Shown: positions 37,704 through 56,497 of the stretch, one piece after another
Numbering within the stretch: position 1 is the stretch's first letter
Layout of the letters: each line of letters begins with the position of its first letter
From: Curtobacterium sp. MCBD17_035
GTDB lineage: Bacteria > Actinomycetota > Actinomycetes > Actinomycetales > Microbacteriaceae
Direction: 5' to 3'
Length of the DNA: 64,000 nt
Assembly (NCBI RefSeq): GCF_003234815.2
Contig: NZ_CP126279.1
Span: forward strand, 930,001 to 994,000
Notes under the pieces: generated by a model
The model's input: only the letters and a program-made list of their open reading frames with translations
Told to the model about the DNA's origin: nothing
Databases searched by the model: none
Made by a program: the position numbers and the translations under genes

Positions 37704-40195
37704 TGCGCGTCCCACTCCGATGGCTCGGTGAGTCCGTCGACCTCCCCGAGGACGCGACCCTCGAGCACGTCCACGCCGCCCTCGTGTCGGTCGGGTTCGA
37801 AGAAGAGGCCGAGCACGCGTTCGACCTGACGGGGCCGATCGTCGTCGGCCGAGTCCTCGAACGCGTGCCGGAGCCGCAGAAGAACGGCAAGACGATCAAC
37901 TGGTGCCAGGTCGACGTGGGCGAACCGGAACCGCGGGGCATCGTCTGCGGCGCGCACAACTTCGACGTCGGTGACCTCGTGGTCGTCACGCTGCCTGGTG
38001 CCGTGCTGCCCGGTCCGTTCCCGATCGCCGCCCGGAAGACGTACGGACACGTGTCCGACGGCATGATCGCCTCCGCCCGCGAGCTCGGCCTCGGCGAGGA
38101 CCACGACGGCATCCTCCGCTTCGCGGACCTCGGCATGGAGCCCGAGGTCGGCGCGGACGCCGTCGCGCTCCTCGGGCTCGACGACGCCGCGGTCGAGATC
38201 AACGTCACCCCCGACCGCGGGTACGCGTTCAGCATCCGTGGCGTGGCGCGCGAGTACGCCCACGCCACGGGGGCGACCTTCCACGACCCCGCCGAGCGTC
38301 CGGCTCCGCGGTCGGGTGACGGCTTCGCGGTCACCATCGCGGACGACGCACCGATCCGCGGCAACTCGGGCGCCCGGACCTTCGTGACGCGCGTGGTCCG
38401 CGGCATCGACCCGACCCGCCCGACGCCCGCCTGGATGATCGCGCGGCTCCGACTCGTCGGCGTCCGGAGCATCTCGCTGCCGGTGGACATCACCAACTAC
38501 GTGATGTTCGAACTGGGCCAGCCCCTGCACGGCTACGACCTCGGCGCGCTGCAGGGCGGGCTCACCGTCCGCCGCGCGACGCCGGGCGAGACCCTCGTGA
38601 CCCTGGACGACGTCGAACGCCGACTCGACCCCGAGGACCTCGTCATCGCCGATGACGCCGGCCCGGTCGGGCTCGCGGGCGTCATGGGCGGCGCGCGCAC
38701 CGAGATCGGAACGGGGACGACCGATGTCCTCATCGAGGCCGCCGGATTCGATCCGGTGTCCATCGCTCGGTCGGCCCGTCGGCACAAGCTCCCGAGCGAG
38801 GCCTCGAAGCGGTTCGAGCGGGGTGTGGACCCCCTCGTGGCCGAGGCTGCGGCGGCCCGCGCCGTCGAGCTCCTCGTCGAGCTCGCGGGTGGCACCGCGG
38901 ACGACCTCGGATCGACGCTCGTCGATCGCTCGCCCCGCCCGGCGGTGTCGATGCGTCTCGATGCGCCCGAGTCCGTCGTCGGCGTGGCCTACACCGAGGC
39001 CGAGGTCGTCGAGACCCTCCGGTCCGTCGGCGCCGAGGTCACGACCGACGCGGATCTGCTCACCGTCACGCCGCCGTCATGGCGGCCGGACCTCGTCGAC
39101 GACGTCTCGCTGATCGAGGAGGTCGCGCGCATCGTCGGCTACGCGCGGATCCCGAGCGTGCTGCCGGTCGCGCCGCCCGGACGTGGCCTCAGCCGTGCCC
39201 AGCGTGCCCGTCGCCGCGTCGTCGCGGCACTCGCGGCCCAGGGCCTGGTCGAGGTCGTGACGGCCCCGTTCGTCTCCACGGCGACGGCTGATGCGTTCCC
39301 CGGGATCGACGCGGCCGGCGGTCCGAGCGTCGCACTGGCGAACCCACTCGACAGCGAGCTGCACCTGCTCCGTCGTTCCGGTCTGCCCGGGCTCGTCGAC
39401 ATCGCCCGTCGCAACACGGCGCGAGGCCTCGTCGACGTCGCGGTGTTCGAGGCGGCCTCCGTGTTCCTGCCCGCCGTGGGGGCCGAACTCGGCACGACGA
39501 CGATCCCGCGCGGTGCGGAGCGTCCCGACGACGCCACCCTCGCCGCGATGACCGCGTCGCTCCCGGCGCAGCCCACCCACGTGTCGGCCCTGCTGACGGG
39601 GTCGCGGCTCCTCAAGCAGCCCGGTGTGGCGGCCGAGCCGTACGGCGTCGCCGACGCGCTCGACGTGGCGCGGACGGTCGCGTGGGCGGTCGGCGCCGAG
39701 CTGACCGTCGCGCAGACGGAACACCCGTCGATGCATCCCGGCCGTGCGGCCCTGGTGTCGGTCGGCGATCACCCCGTCGGCGTGGTCGGCGAGCTCCTCC
39801 CGTCGACGACGGCCGACGCCGACCTGCCGCGCGTGGTCGCGGTGGTCGAACTCGACCTCGACGCCCTCGTGGCTGCGGCCCCCGCCGCGGTCCTGCCCGA
39901 GGCGATCGTCTCCTACCCCGCGGCGACGCAGGACCTGTCGCTGGTGGTCGACGTGGATGTCCCGGCGGGCGCGGTGCTCGACGCCGTCCGCGATGGCGCC
40001 GGTCCGCTGCTGGAGTATGCTCGCCTCGTGGACGACTACCGGGGCGCCGGCGTGACGGAGGGACAGAAGTCCCTGACCTTCGCGCTGCGGTTCCGCGCCA
40101 CGGACCGCACGCTGACCGCCGCCGAGGCCACCGAGGCCCGAGACGGCGCCGTCCGACGTGCCGGCGAGCGATTCGGGGCGACCCTGCGCGACTGA
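37703..40195 (+). CDS. pheT: phenylalanyl-tRNA synthetase beta subunit
   Basis: The 830-residue beta subunit holds the editing site and the tRNA anticodon-binding domain. An N-terminal EMAP-like tRNA-binding domain (about residues 40-150; [16 protein letters not shown]) is followed by B3/B4, the B5 domain ([21 protein letters not shown]), and the C-terminal anticodon-binding fold ending in [17 protein letters not shown]. It overlaps pheS by one base. A short inverted repeat at 40192-40210 overlaps its stop and precedes argC. Confidence 0.96.
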   Translation: MRVPLRWLGESVDLPEDATLEHVHAALVSVGFEEEAEHAFDLTGPIVVGRVLERVPEPQKNGKTINWCQVDVGEPEPRGIVCGAHNFDVGDLVVVTLPGAVLPGPFPIAARKTYGHVSDGMIASARELGLGEDHDGILRFADLGMEPEVGADAVALLGLDDAAVEINVTPDRGYAFSIRGVAREYAHATGATFHDPAERPAPRSGDGFAVTIADDAPIRGNSGARTFVTRVVRGIDPTRPTPAWMIARLRLVGVRSISLPVDITNYVMFELGQPLHGYDLGALQGGLTVRRATPGETLVTLDDVERRLDPEDLVIADDAGPVGLAGVMGGARTEIGTGTTDVLIEAAGFDPVSIARSARRHKLPSEASKRFERGVDPLVAEAAAARAVELLVELAGGTADDLGSTLVDRSPRPAVSMRLDAPESVVGVAYTEAEVVETLRSVGAEVTTDADLLTVTPPSWRPDLVDDVSLIEEVARIVGYARIPSVLPVAPPGRGLSRAQRARRRVVAALAAQGLVEVVTAPFVSTATADAFPGIDAAGGPSVALANPLDSELHLLRRSGLPGLVDIARRNTARGLVDVAVFEAASVFLPAVGAELGTTTIPRGAERPDDATLAAMTASLPAQPTHVSALLTGSRLLKQPGVAAEPYGVADALDVARTVAWAVGAELTVAQTEHPSMHPGRAALVSVGDHPVGVVGELLPSTTADADLPRVVAVVELDLDALVAAAPAAVLPEAIVSYPAATQDLSLVVDVDVPAGAVLDAVRDGAGPLLEYARLVDDYRGAGVTEGQKSLTFALRFRATDRTLTAAEATEARDGAVRRAGERFGATLRD

Positions 40196-40210
40196 TCCAC
40201 TCGGGATCAG
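40192..40210 (+). other. small inverted repeat at pheT stop
   Basis: CTGATCC-N5-GGATCAG, a perfect 7-bp repeat over the pheT stop codon. It could be a weak terminator or part of the arg regulatory region; no canonical ARG box was found before argC. Confidence 0.4.
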
Positions 40211-40272
40211 CCTCGCCCGGGGTCGCCGCCTCCGACTCCCTCGACCGAAGTCCGATCATCAAGGTGGAACCC

Positions 40273-41331
40273 ATGTCCGTATCCGTCGCCGTGGCGGGAG
40301 CCAGCGGCTACGCGGGTGGGGAGCTCCTGCGCGTGCTCTCCGCCCATCCCGAGTTCGACGTCAGGACGGTGACGGCGTTCTCGAACGCCGGACAACCGCT
40401 CATCGCGACACAGCCGCACCTCCGCTCGCTCGCACACCTCACCCTGACCGAGACCACCCCGGAGCAGCTGCGCGGGCACGACGTCGTGTTCCTCGCGCTG
40501 CCCCACGGCCAGTCCGGCGCGATCACCGAGCAGCTCGGGGACGACGCGCTCGTGGTCGACTGCGGTGCGGACCACCGTCTGACGGACCCGGCCGACTGGT
40601 CGGCGTTCTACGGCGGTGCGTACCACGGCGCGTGGACGTACGGTCTACCCGAACTCGTGCGGGCCGGCGGATCGGGCACCGCCGCCAAGCAACGGTCCGA
40701 GCTCGTCGGGACGAAGCGCATCGCAGTACCGGGGTGCAACGTCACCGCCGTGACCCTGGGGATCGCGCCCGGGGTCGCCGCGGGCGTCGTGGAGACGGAC
40801 GACATCGTCGCGGTGCTGAGCGTCGGGCCGTCGGGTGCGGGCAAGAAGCTCGCGACGACCTACCTGGCCGCCGAGATCCTGGGGTCCGCGTCCGCCTACG
40901 CGGTCGGGGGCACGCACCGGCACGTGCCGGAGATCCAGCAGAACCTCCGCGTCGCCGGGGCCTCGTCGGTGCGGGTGTCCTTCACACCCGTGCTCGTCCC
41001 GATGGCCCGGGGCATCCTCGCGACCACGTCCGCGCGGCTCGCGCCCGGTGTGGGCGCGCACGACGTCCGGCTGGCCTGGGAACAGGCGTACGCCGACGAA
41101 CCGTTCGTCCACCTCCTGCCCGAGGGCGAGTACCCGCGCGTCGCGGACACGGTCGGTGCGAACACGGCGCTCGTGGGCATCGCGGTCGACGAGGCCGCTC
41201 GACGCGTCGTCGCGATCTCGGCGCTCGACAACTTGGCCAAGGGCACGGCCGGTGCCGCTGTGCAGTCCACCAACATCGCGCTCGGTCTGCCGGAGACGCT
41301 CGGTCTCTCGATCGACGGAGTCGCCCCGTGA
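40273..41331 (+). CDS. argC: N-acetyl-gamma-glutamyl-phosphate reductase
   Basis: ArgC (352 residues) reduces acetylglutamyl phosphate to the semialdehyde in arginine synthesis. The NADP fingerprint [10 protein letters not shown] is at the N-terminus and the catalytic cysteine is in [12 protein letters not shown]. Ends with [19 protein letters not shown], the family signature. AAGGTGG lies 4 nt before the ATG spacing region. It opens the arg cluster. The stop overlaps the GTG of argJ. Confidence 0.96.
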   Translation: MSVSVAVAGASGYAGGELLRVLSAHPEFDVRTVTAFSNAGQPLIATQPHLRSLAHLTLTETTPEQLRGHDVVFLALPHGQSGAITEQLGDDALVVDCGADHRLTDPADWSAFYGGAYHGAWTYGLPELVRAGGSGTAAKQRSELVGTKRIAVPGCNVTAVTLGIAPGVAAGVVETDDIVAVLSVGPSGAGKKLATTYLAAEILGSASAYAVGGTHRHVPEIQQNLRVAGASSVRVSFTPVLVPMARGILATTSARLAPGVGAHDVRLAWEQAYADEPFVHLLPEGEYPRVADTVGANTALVGIAVDEAARRVVAISALDNLAKGTAGAAVQSTNIALGLPETLGLSIDGVAP

Positions 41332-42524
41332 GCGCGGTGACCGACGGGACCGCGGTGCCGTCCCTCCAGGGCGTCACGGCCGCGGCCGGGTTCCGCGCGA
41401 CGGGCGTGACCGCCGGCTTGAAGCCGAGTGGCAAGCCGGACGTCGCCCTCGTCGTCAACGACGGTCCGTCCGACGCGGTCGCCGCGGTGTTCACGAGCAA
41501 CCGGGCGAAGGCGAACCCGGTCATCTGGTCCCAGCAGGTCGTCGCGGACGGCGTCGCGCGTGCGGTCGTCCTCAACTCGGGCGGTGCGAACTGCTTCACC
41601 GGGTCCTTCGGGTTCCAGACGACGCACCAGACGGCCGAGGCGGTGGCCGACGTCATCGGTGTCGGTGCAGCTGACGTCGTGGTGTGCTCGACCGGCCTCA
41701 TCGGGGTCGGGGGCGAGGCCTTCCGCGAGGGCGTGCTCCGCGGTGTCGGACTGGCTGCCGCCGGGCTCAGCACGGACGGCGGTCCGGCGGCGGCCGAGGC
41801 GATCATCACCACCGACACGCACGCCAAGCAGTCGGTGGTGTCCGTCGACGGCTGGACGATCGGTGGCATGGCGAAGGGCGCCGGGATGCTCGCGCCCGGG
41901 CTCGCGACGATGCTCGTGGTGATCACGACGGATGCCGACCTGGCGTCGGACGCGCTGGACCAGGCCCTCCGCGCGGCAACACGCGTCACGTTCGACCGCG
42001 TCGACTCCGACGGCTGCATGTCCACGAACGACACGGTCGTGCTCATGGCCTCCGGCGCCTCCGGGACGACCCCCGAGGTCGGTGACTTCCAGGAGGCCCT
42101 CACCGCGGTGTGCGCGGACCTCGCGCGTCAGCTCCAGCAGGACGCCGAGGGCGCGAGTCACGACATCGCGATCGAGGTCGTCGGCGCGGCCAGCGAGGAC
42201 GACGCGGTGACGGTCGGGCGCAGTGTCGCCCGCAACAACCTGTTCAAGGCCGCCGTGTTCGGCAACGACCCCAACTGGGGGCGGGTGCTCGCGGCGATCG
42301 GCACGACGGACGCCGAGTTCGACCCGTACGCGGTCGACGTCAGCATGAACGGGGTTCGCGTGTGTCACGCCGGCGCTCCGGACCGCCCGAGCGACCAGGT
42401 CGACCTGACGCCGCGCGACACGCACGTGCACATCGACCTCGGGGTCGGCCCCCACGCGGCGACGATCCTGACGAACGACCTGACGCACGACTACGTGCAC
42501 GAGAACAGCGCGTACTCGAGCTGA
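41328..42524 (+). CDS. argJ: ornithine acetyltransferase / N-acetylglutamate synthase
   Basis: ArgJ (398 residues) moves the acetyl group from acetylornithine to glutamate, making the pathway cyclic. It is self-processed before the threonine in [21 protein letters not shown]; the chain splits at Ala-Thr. The C-terminal [17 protein letters not shown] is present. Whether it also uses acetyl-CoA is not evident. GTG 41328 overlaps argC; argB overlaps its stop. Confidence 0.95.
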   Translation: MSAVTDGTAVPSLQGVTAAAGFRATGVTAGLKPSGKPDVALVVNDGPSDAVAAVFTSNRAKANPVIWSQQVVADGVARAVVLNSGGANCFTGSFGFQTTHQTAEAVADVIGVGAADVVVCSTGLIGVGGEAFREGVLRGVGLAAAGLSTDGGPAAAEAIITTDTHAKQSVVSVDGWTIGGMAKGAGMLAPGLATMLVVITTDADLASDALDQALRAATRVTFDRVDSDGCMSTNDTVVLMASGASGTTPEVGDFQEALTAVCADLARQLQQDAEGASHDIAIEVVGAASEDDAVTVGRSVARNNLFKAAVFGNDPNWGRVLAAIGTTDAEFDPYAVDVSMNGVRVCHAGAPDRPSDQVDLTPRDTHVHIDLGVGPHAATILTNDLTHDYVHENSAYSS

Positions 42525-43501
42525 TGGCGAACGGAACACACGTGGACAACGACGGACTCCTCACCGAGGACCAGGAACTCGCCGCGGTCAAGGCCGCCAC
42601 GCTCATCGAGTCGCTGCCCTGGATCAAGCGCTACTCCGGCAAGGTCGTCGTCGTGAAGTTCGGCGGCAACGCGATGGTGAACGACGACCTCAAGCGCGCG
42701 TTCGCCGAGGACATGGTCTACCTGCGCTACGCGGGGCTCCACCCGGTGGTGGTGCACGGTGGCGGCCCGCAGATCTCGGCCGCGCTCGAGCAACAGGGCA
42801 TCGCGTCGGAGTTCCGTGGCGGGTACCGCGTGACCACGACCGAAGCGATCACGGTCGTGCGCGACGTCCTGGCCGGTGAGGTCAACCGCGAGATCGTCGA
42901 CCTGCTCGACGAGCACGGCGCGGGACTCGGGGTCGGCGTGTCCGGCGACGGCGGCTCGTTGTTCTCCGGGCACAAGCGCGGTGTGGTCATCGACGGCGAG
43001 GAGTTCGACCTCGGTCACGTCGGCGACATCACCGAGGTCGACCCAACCGAGGTGCTCGCCGCGATCGAGGCCAACCGGATCCCGGTGGTGTCGAGCATCG
43101 CGATCGACGAGAGCGATCCGGAGCAGGCCCTCAACGTGAACGCCGACGCCGCGGCGGCAGCCCTGGCGATCGCGCTGCGCGCGTCGAAGCTCATGATGCT
43201 GACCGACGTGCCGGGGCTGTACCGGAACTGGCCCGACCGGGACTCCGTGATCGACCTCATCTCGGTCGACGAACTCCGGGAACTCCTGCCGAGCCTCGAG
43301 TCCGGCATGATCCCGAAGATGACCGCCTGTCTCGATGCCGTGGTCGCGGGCGTCGGCGGCGCGACCATCATCGACGGCCGTATCCCGCACTCCATCCTCC
43401 TCGAGGTGTTCACCCTGCGCGGTGCCGGCACCGAGGTCATCCCCAACGAACGACGCGCGCCCGGACACCCGGCCGCTGCTGACGAACGGAACGAAGCATG
43501 A
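42524..43501 (+). CDS. argB: acetylglutamate kinase
   Basis: ArgB (325 residues) phosphorylates N-acetylglutamate and is usually the arginine-inhibited step. The phosphate-binding KFGGNAM, the HGGGPQIS substrate loop and VSGDGG are clear. The N-terminal helix region ([20 protein letters not shown]) is the extra helix seen in arginine-sensitive hexameric enzymes, so feedback inhibition is likely. It overlaps argJ by one base and argD by four. Confidence 0.96.
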   Translation: MANGTHVDNDGLLTEDQELAAVKAATLIESLPWIKRYSGKVVVVKFGGNAMVNDDLKRAFAEDMVYLRYAGLHPVVVHGGGPQISAALEQQGIASEFRGGYRVTTTEAITVVRDVLAGEVNREIVDLLDEHGAGLGVGVSGDGGSLFSGHKRGVVIDGEEFDLGHVGDITEVDPTEVLAAIEANRIPVVSSIAIDESDPEQALNVNADAAAAALAIALRASKLMMLTDVPGLYRNWPDRDSVIDLISVDELRELLPSLESGMIPKMTACLDAVVAGVGGATIIDGRIPHSILLEVFTLRGAGTEVIPNERRAPGHPAAADERNEA

Positions 43502-44694
43502 GCATGACGACCCAGACTGGCTGGAACGACCGGTTCGGCGCGTCGCTCATGCGATCGCTGACCCCACCGAAGATCATGCTCGAGCGTGGCCGCGGCTGCC
43601 GGGTGTGGGACGTCGACGGCAAGGAGTACCTCGACTTCCTGGCGGGCATCGCCGTGAACTCGCTCGGTCATGCCCACCCCGCGGTGGTCGAGGCCGTGAC
43701 GGACCAGGCGTCGAAGCTCATGCACGTGTCGAACTACTTCGCCACGCCGCCGCAGCTCGAGCTCGCGGAACGCCTCAAGCGCATCACCGGCGCGGGGGAC
43801 GCGGGTCGCGTCTACTTCGGTAACTCCGGGGCCGAGGCGAACGAAGCCGCGTTCAAGCTCGCACGGCTGAACAAGGGCGACGGGTCCCGCACGCGGATCC
43901 TCGCGTTGCAGAACTCGTTCCACGGACGCACGATGGGTGCCCTCGCGCTCACCGGCAAGCCCGCCCTCCGCGAGGACTTCGAGCCGATGATCCCCGGGGT
44001 CGAACACATCGACTCCACCATCGAGGCGCTCGAGGCCGCGATCGACGACCATGTCGCCGCACTCGTGCTCGAACCGATCAAGGGCGAGGCCGGCGTCGTC
44101 GACCTGCCCGAGGGCTTCCTCGCGGCGGCGCGAGCGCTGACGGAGCAGCACGCCGCGTTGCTCATCCTCGACGAGATCCAGACCGGCGTGGGACGCACCG
44201 GGTCGTGGTTCGCCTTCCAGGGGCACGGGATCACGCCCGACGCGATCACGATCGCGAAGGGCATCGCCGGAGGCTTCCCGATCGGCGCACTCGTCACGTT
44301 CGGGTGGGCGTCCGACCTGTTCTCCGCAGGCCAGCACGGGTCCACCTTCGGCGGGAACCCGTTGGCGACGCGGGTCGCGAACGCAGTGCTCGGCGAGATC
44401 GAGACCACCGGGCTCGTGGAGGCGGCGCGCGGCAAGGGCGAGCGCATCCGCGCCGGGATCGCAGCCATCGGCAGCCCGCTCGTCGACGAGGTGCGGGGCG
44501 AGGGCCTCCTCGTCGGGATCGGACTCACCCGACCCGTCGCCCCCGCGATCAACACGGCCGCGCTCGAGCGCGGGCTCATCGTCAACGCTCCGAACGAGTC
44601 ATCCATCCGGATCGCACCGCCGCTCATCGTGTCCGACGCCGAGATCGACGAGTTCCTGGTGATCCTCGCGCAGGCGATGGAGGCAGCGGCATGA
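43498..44694 (+). CDS. argD: acetylornithine aminotransferase
   Basis: ArgD (398 residues) is a class III PLP aminotransferase. The motif [17 protein letters not shown], the [14 protein letters not shown] loop, [14 protein letters not shown] and the PLP lysine in [14 protein letters not shown] are all intact. It could also act in lysine synthesis as succinyl-DAP aminotransferase. ATGA links it to argB, and its stop overlaps argF. Confidence 0.95.
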   Translation: MSMTTQTGWNDRFGASLMRSLTPPKIMLERGRGCRVWDVDGKEYLDFLAGIAVNSLGHAHPAVVEAVTDQASKLMHVSNYFATPPQLELAERLKRITGAGDAGRVYFGNSGAEANEAAFKLARLNKGDGSRTRILALQNSFHGRTMGALALTGKPALREDFEPMIPGVEHIDSTIEALEAAIDDHVAALVLEPIKGEAGVVDLPEGFLAAARALTEQHAALLILDEIQTGVGRTGSWFAFQGHGITPDAITIAKGIAGGFPIGALVTFGWASDLFSAGQHGSTFGGNPLATRVANAVLGEIETTGLVEAARGKGERIRAGIAAIGSPLVDEVRGEGLLVGIGLTRPVAPAINTAALERGLIVNAPNESSIRIAPPLIVSDAEIDEFLVILAQAMEAAA

Positions 44695-45620
44695 CCCGCC
44701 ACTTCCTCCGGGACGACGACCTCACCCAGGCGGAGCAGCTCGAGATCCTCGACCTCGCCGCGGCGATGAAGGTCGACCGCTGGGGCGCGAAGCCGCTGGC
44801 GGGGCCCCAGAGCGTGGCGGTCATCTTCGACAAGTCCTCCACCCGGACGCGCGTGTCGTTCCACGTCGGCATCAGCGACCTCGGGGGCAGCCCGCTCATC
44901 ATCTCCACCGCCAACAGTCAGCTCGGCGGCAAGGAGACCCCGTCCGACACGGCGCGCGTGCTCGAACGGATGGTGTCCGCCATCGTCTGGCGCACGTACG
45001 CGCAGGCCGGGCTCGAGGAGATGGCCGCCGGGACCACGGTGCCGGTCGTGAACGCGCTGTCCGACGACTTCCATCCCTGCCAGCTCCTCGCGGACCTCCT
45101 GACGATCCGCGAGCACCGGGGCACGCTCGCCGGCCAGACGATCGCCTTCGTCGGCGACGGCGCGAGCAACATGGCCCAGTCCTACCTGCTCGCGGGGACG
45201 ACCGCGGGCATGCACGTCCGTGTCGCGGCCCCCGTCGCGTTCGCACCCGACCGGCAGGTCGTCGCCGACGCCGAGCGCGTCGGCGCGCGGACCGGTGGCT
45301 CCGCCCTCGTCGTGACGGATCCCGTCGCGGCGGTGAGCGGTGCCGACGTCGTCGTCACCGACACCTGGGTGTCCATGGGCAAGGAGGACGAGAAGCAAGC
45401 GCGCCTCGAGACCTTCGCCGGGTACCGCGTCGACGACGAGCTCATGGCGCACGCCGCCGACGACGCCGTGTTCATGCACTGCCTGCCCGCCGACCGCGGC
45501 TACGAGGTGACCGAAGCGGTCATCGACGGTCCGCGGAGCATCATCTGGGACGAGGCCGAGAACCGACTGCACGCGCAGAAGGCCCTCCTCGCCTGGCTCC
45601 TCGACCACGCGGCCGACTGA
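44691..45620 (+). CDS. argF: ornithine carbamoyltransferase
   Basis: ArgF (309 residues) makes citrulline from ornithine and carbamoyl phosphate. The carbamoyl-phosphate motif is SSTRTR near residue 48, the ornithine-related HCLPADRG is near residue 265, and [11 protein letters not shown] is present. It overlaps argD by ATGA. The usual next gene, argR, is absent: only 59 bp separate argF from argG. Confidence 0.96.
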   Translation: MTRHFLRDDDLTQAEQLEILDLAAAMKVDRWGAKPLAGPQSVAVIFDKSSTRTRVSFHVGISDLGGSPLIISTANSQLGGKETPSDTARVLERMVSAIVWRTYAQAGLEEMAAGTTVPVVNALSDDFHPCQLLADLLTIREHRGTLAGQTIAFVGDGASNMAQSYLLAGTTAGMHVRVAAPVAFAPDRQVVADAERVGARTGGSALVVTDPVAAVSGADVVVTDTWVSMGKEDEKQARLETFAGYRVDDELMAHAADDAVFMHCLPADRGYEVTEAVIDGPRSIIWDEAENRLHAQKALLAWLLDHAAD

Positions 45621-45679
45621 CCTCGGCCCGCGACGACATCCACCACCCCGCACCCCCGCATCCCCTGAGAAGGAGAACC

Positions 45680-48986
<3,307 letters not shown>

Positions 48987-49011
48987 GCGCAGTCGGGTGG
49001 GCGACGCGCAC

Positions 49012-49017
49012 TACGAT
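49012..49017 (+). promoter_or_regulatory. tyrS -10 element (leaderless type)
   Basis: TACGAT lies 6 nt before GTG 49024, which fixes the start; upstream in-frame GTG 48997 precedes the element. Confidence 0.65.
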
Positions 49018-49023
49018 GACGGG

Positions 49024-50334
49024 GTGTCCAGCGATACCGTTCCCGAGGTCCTGACGCGCCAGCAGAACGACCCGTCCTTCGACTCGATCTGGGACGAACT
49101 GCAGTGGCGCGGGCTCGTCCACGTCTCGACCGACGAGACCGCATTGCGGGCAGCGCTCGAAGCCGGTCCGTTGACGTACTACTGCGGGTTCGACCCGACC
49201 GCGCCGAGCCTGCACTGCGGGAACCTGTACCAGCTCCTGCTCATGCGCCGACTGCAGCTGGCCGGCCACAAGCCGCTCGGCCTGGTCGGTGGGTCCACCG
49301 GGCTCATCGGTGACCCCCGACCGACCGCCGAACGGACCCTCAACGACCGCGCGACCGTCGAGGAGTGGGTGACGCGCCTCCGCGCGCAGGTGTCGCGGTT
49401 CCTCAGTCCCGACGGCGAGAACGGGCTGCGCATGGTGAACAACCTCGACTGGACGGCGCCGCTGTCCGCCATCGACTTCCTGCGTGACATCGGCAAGTAC
49501 TTCCGCGTCAACACGATGCTCCGCAAGGACGCGGTGGCAGCTCGGCTGAACTCGGACGCCGGGATCAGCTACACCGAGTTCAGCTACCAGATCCTCCAGG
49601 GCCTCGACTACCGCGAGCTCCACCGTCAGTACGGCTGCACGTTGCAGACGGGCGGCAGCGACCAGTGGGGCAACCTGACGAGCGGCACCGAACTGATCCG
49701 CCGCACCGAGGGTGCCGTGGTCCACGCGCTCGGGACTCCGCTCATCACGAACTCCGACGGCACGAAGTTCGGCAAGAGCGAGGGCAACGCCGTCTGGCTC
49801 GACCCGGAGATGACGACGCCGTACGCGTTCTACCAGTTCTGGCTCAACACGGCGGACGCGGACGTGATCGAGCGGCTCAAGGCGTTCACGTTCCTCTCGC
49901 GCGCCGAGATCGAGCGGCTCGAGCAGGCGGTGGCGGACGAGCCCTTCCGGCGAGAAGCCCAGCGCGCGCTCGCGTTCGCGGTGACGTCGCTGGTGCACGG
50001 CGAAGCGGCGACGCGGGCGGCGATCGAGGCCGCGTCGGCGCTGTTCGGCAACGGTGACCTCGCCGCCCTGGACGCGGGGACCCTCCGCGCCGCGATCGCG
50101 GAGTTGCCGTCGGTCACGCTCGCACCCGACGTCGACGTCACACGCGCGCTGGTGGAGACCGGACTCGTCGAGTCCCTCGGCAAGGCCCGGCGTGCGGTCG
50201 AGGAGGGCGGGGTCTCGGTGAACAACCAGCGCGTCACCGACCCGACCGCGCGCATCGACGCCGATGTCCTGGCCGGGGGAGTGGTCGTGCTCCGGCGCGG
50301 GAAGAAGACGTTGGCCGGCGTCACCATCGGCTGA
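49024..50334 (+). CDS. tyrS: tyrosyl-tRNA synthetase
   Basis: TyrS (436 residues) is a class I synthetase. The HIGH-like HCGN is at residues 64-67 and the KMSKS-like KFGKS at 248-252. The tyrosine pocket includes YYCGFDPTAPS, and QTGGSDQWGN is diagnostic. A C-terminal S4 RNA-binding domain (LGKARRAVEEGGVSVNNQRV) binds tRNA. It is the last protein gene before the rrn operon. A hairpin follows. Confidence 0.96.
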   Translation: MSSDTVPEVLTRQQNDPSFDSIWDELQWRGLVHVSTDETALRAALEAGPLTYYCGFDPTAPSLHCGNLYQLLLMRRLQLAGHKPLGLVGGSTGLIGDPRPTAERTLNDRATVEEWVTRLRAQVSRFLSPDGENGLRMVNNLDWTAPLSAIDFLRDIGKYFRVNTMLRKDAVAARLNSDAGISYTEFSYQILQGLDYRELHRQYGCTLQTGGSDQWGNLTSGTELIRRTEGAVVHALGTPLITNSDGTKFGKSEGNAVWLDPEMTTPYAFYQFWLNTADADVIERLKAFTFLSRAEIERLEQAVADEPFRREAQRALAFAVTSLVHGEAATRAAIEAASALFGNGDLAALDAGTLRAAIAELPSVTLAPDVDVTRALVETGLVESLGKARRAVEEGGVSVNNQRVTDPTARIDADVLAGGVVVLRRGKKTLAGVTIG

Positions 50335-50348
50335 ACCGCCTCGACCAC

Positions 50349-50381
50349 GAACGCCCGGACTCCCGGTGAGGACGGGCGTTC
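50349..50381 (+). terminator. tyrS terminator hairpin
   Basis: GAACGCCCG (50349-50357) pairs perfectly with CGGGCGTTC (50373-50381) with a 15-nt loop, 15 nt after tyrS. Confidence 0.65.
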
Positions 50382-50458
50382 TGTCGTACCTGGGGCGTCC
50401 ATCAGCACTGGCGGTGCATCCTGGAGGCGGCCGCGACACGCCCGGGATGTGGGGTGGT

Positions 50459-50487
50459 TTGCTGGGTGGTGGGGTGGTGCGTAAAGT
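50459..50487 (+). promoter_or_regulatory. rrn promoter P1
   Basis: TTGCTG (50459-50464), a 17-nt spacer and TAAAGT (50482-50487). Confidence 0.65.
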
Positions 50488-50589
50488 AATCACTCGTCAC
50501 CCCAAAGGTGCGGCGGAGCGGCCGGGACAGTGTCCCGGAGCGAGCCGGCCTCAAGCGGGACCGTCCTCCACCGAGGTTCTGATCGGGAC

Positions 50590-50618
50590 TTGCGCCTGAT
50601 CGCTTCGACGCTTAGGAT
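50590..50618 (+). promoter_or_regulatory. rrn promoter P2
   Basis: TTGCGC (50590-50595), a 17-nt spacer and TAGGAT (50613-50618). The predicted transcript has a leader of about 310 nt before 16S. Confidence 0.7.
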
Positions 50619-50760
50619 GTAAAACCTGCAACTGGTCCTCTCCTTCGGGATGAGCCATCCACCTCGTGTAGGGGGATGCACATCGGTTGCACAACCAAGA
50701 ACACAGCTTCGTTGCTGATGTCCGGGGGTTCCCGGGTGGATGAGCGGATGCGTCTGGTCC

Positions 50761-50780
50761 TTGAGAACTCAACAGCGTGC
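50761..50780 (+). other. rrn leader motif, copy before 16S
   Basis: The motif TTGAGAACTCAACAGCGTGC recurs in variant form in the 16S-23S spacer at 52779. Similar elements occur in actinobacterial rrn leaders and are linked to antitermination or processing. Confidence 0.6.
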
Positions 50781-50935
50781 ACATTGTCAATGCCAATTTA
50801 TTGACCCCGTGCGTGTCGGCCTTCGGGTTGGCGCGTTCGTGGACAATTCCTTTGGATTGAATGATTGTCAGTAGACAGTCTTTTCAGTCAGCATCAAATT
50901 CGCCTTCTGCTCTTCGGAGTGGTTGGGAACGTTTT

Positions 50936-56083
<5,148 letters not shown>

Positions 56084-56190
56084 ACACTTCCCACCCGTGC
56101 GGGTGGGGCTCGCGTCCACTTTGTGGTTCCCGATATGCGATCGGGGATCATCCGCAGCAACTGCGGAACATGATCGTGAATATCGATGGT

Positions 56191-56309
56191 GTTCCGGTGG
56201 TCATAGCGAGAGGGAAACGCCCGGTCACATTCCGAACCCGGAAGCTAAGCCTCTCAGCGCCGATGGTACTGCAAGGGGGACCTTGTGGGAGAGTAGGACA
56301 CCGCCGGAC
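56191..56309 (+). rRNA. rrf: 5S ribosomal RNA
   Basis: The strand TCCGGTGGTCATAGCG pairs with the 3' end ACCGCCGGA to form helix I. CACATTCCGAACCCGGAAGC and GGGAGAGTAGGACACCGCC are the conserved loops. Length is about 119 nt. Confidence 0.95.
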
Positions 56310-56324
56310 TCAACGTGAAGATGT

Positions 56325-56397
56325 GGCCATCGGCCCTCCATCGGACTCCTGGGACTCGTTCCCAGGATGCCGATAGGGCCGGTGGCCATTTCTGTTT
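56325..56397 (+). terminator. rrn terminator
   Basis: GGCCATCGGCCCT (56325-56337) pairs with AGGGCCGGTGGCC (56375-56387) with one G-U, continued by ATCGG/CCGAT and an inner CCTGGGA/TCCCAGG hairpin. A T-rich tail ATTTCTGTTT follows. It is the only hairpin of the window with a clear T tract. Confidence 0.85.
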
Positions 56398-56497
56398 AAC
56401 CCAGTGCGCCGTCGCGCCATGTGTGCGGATCCATCCGGCACGTGGTGGACTGAGCGTGGACAACGACACAGTGAACCGTCTCCGGTACGACCTCCGG

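Larger units (their letters stand above)
50382..50935 (+). promoter_or_regulatory. rrn control region and leader
   Basis: This 550-bp stretch holds no credible gene. It contains two promoters (50459-50487 and 50590-50618), a CCGGGACA/TGTCCCGG palindrome between them (50522-50538), a conserved leader motif (50761-50780) and an AT-rich run of about 130 nt just before 16S. A TGCTCTTCGG at 50918-50927 resembles boxA. Confidence 0.8.
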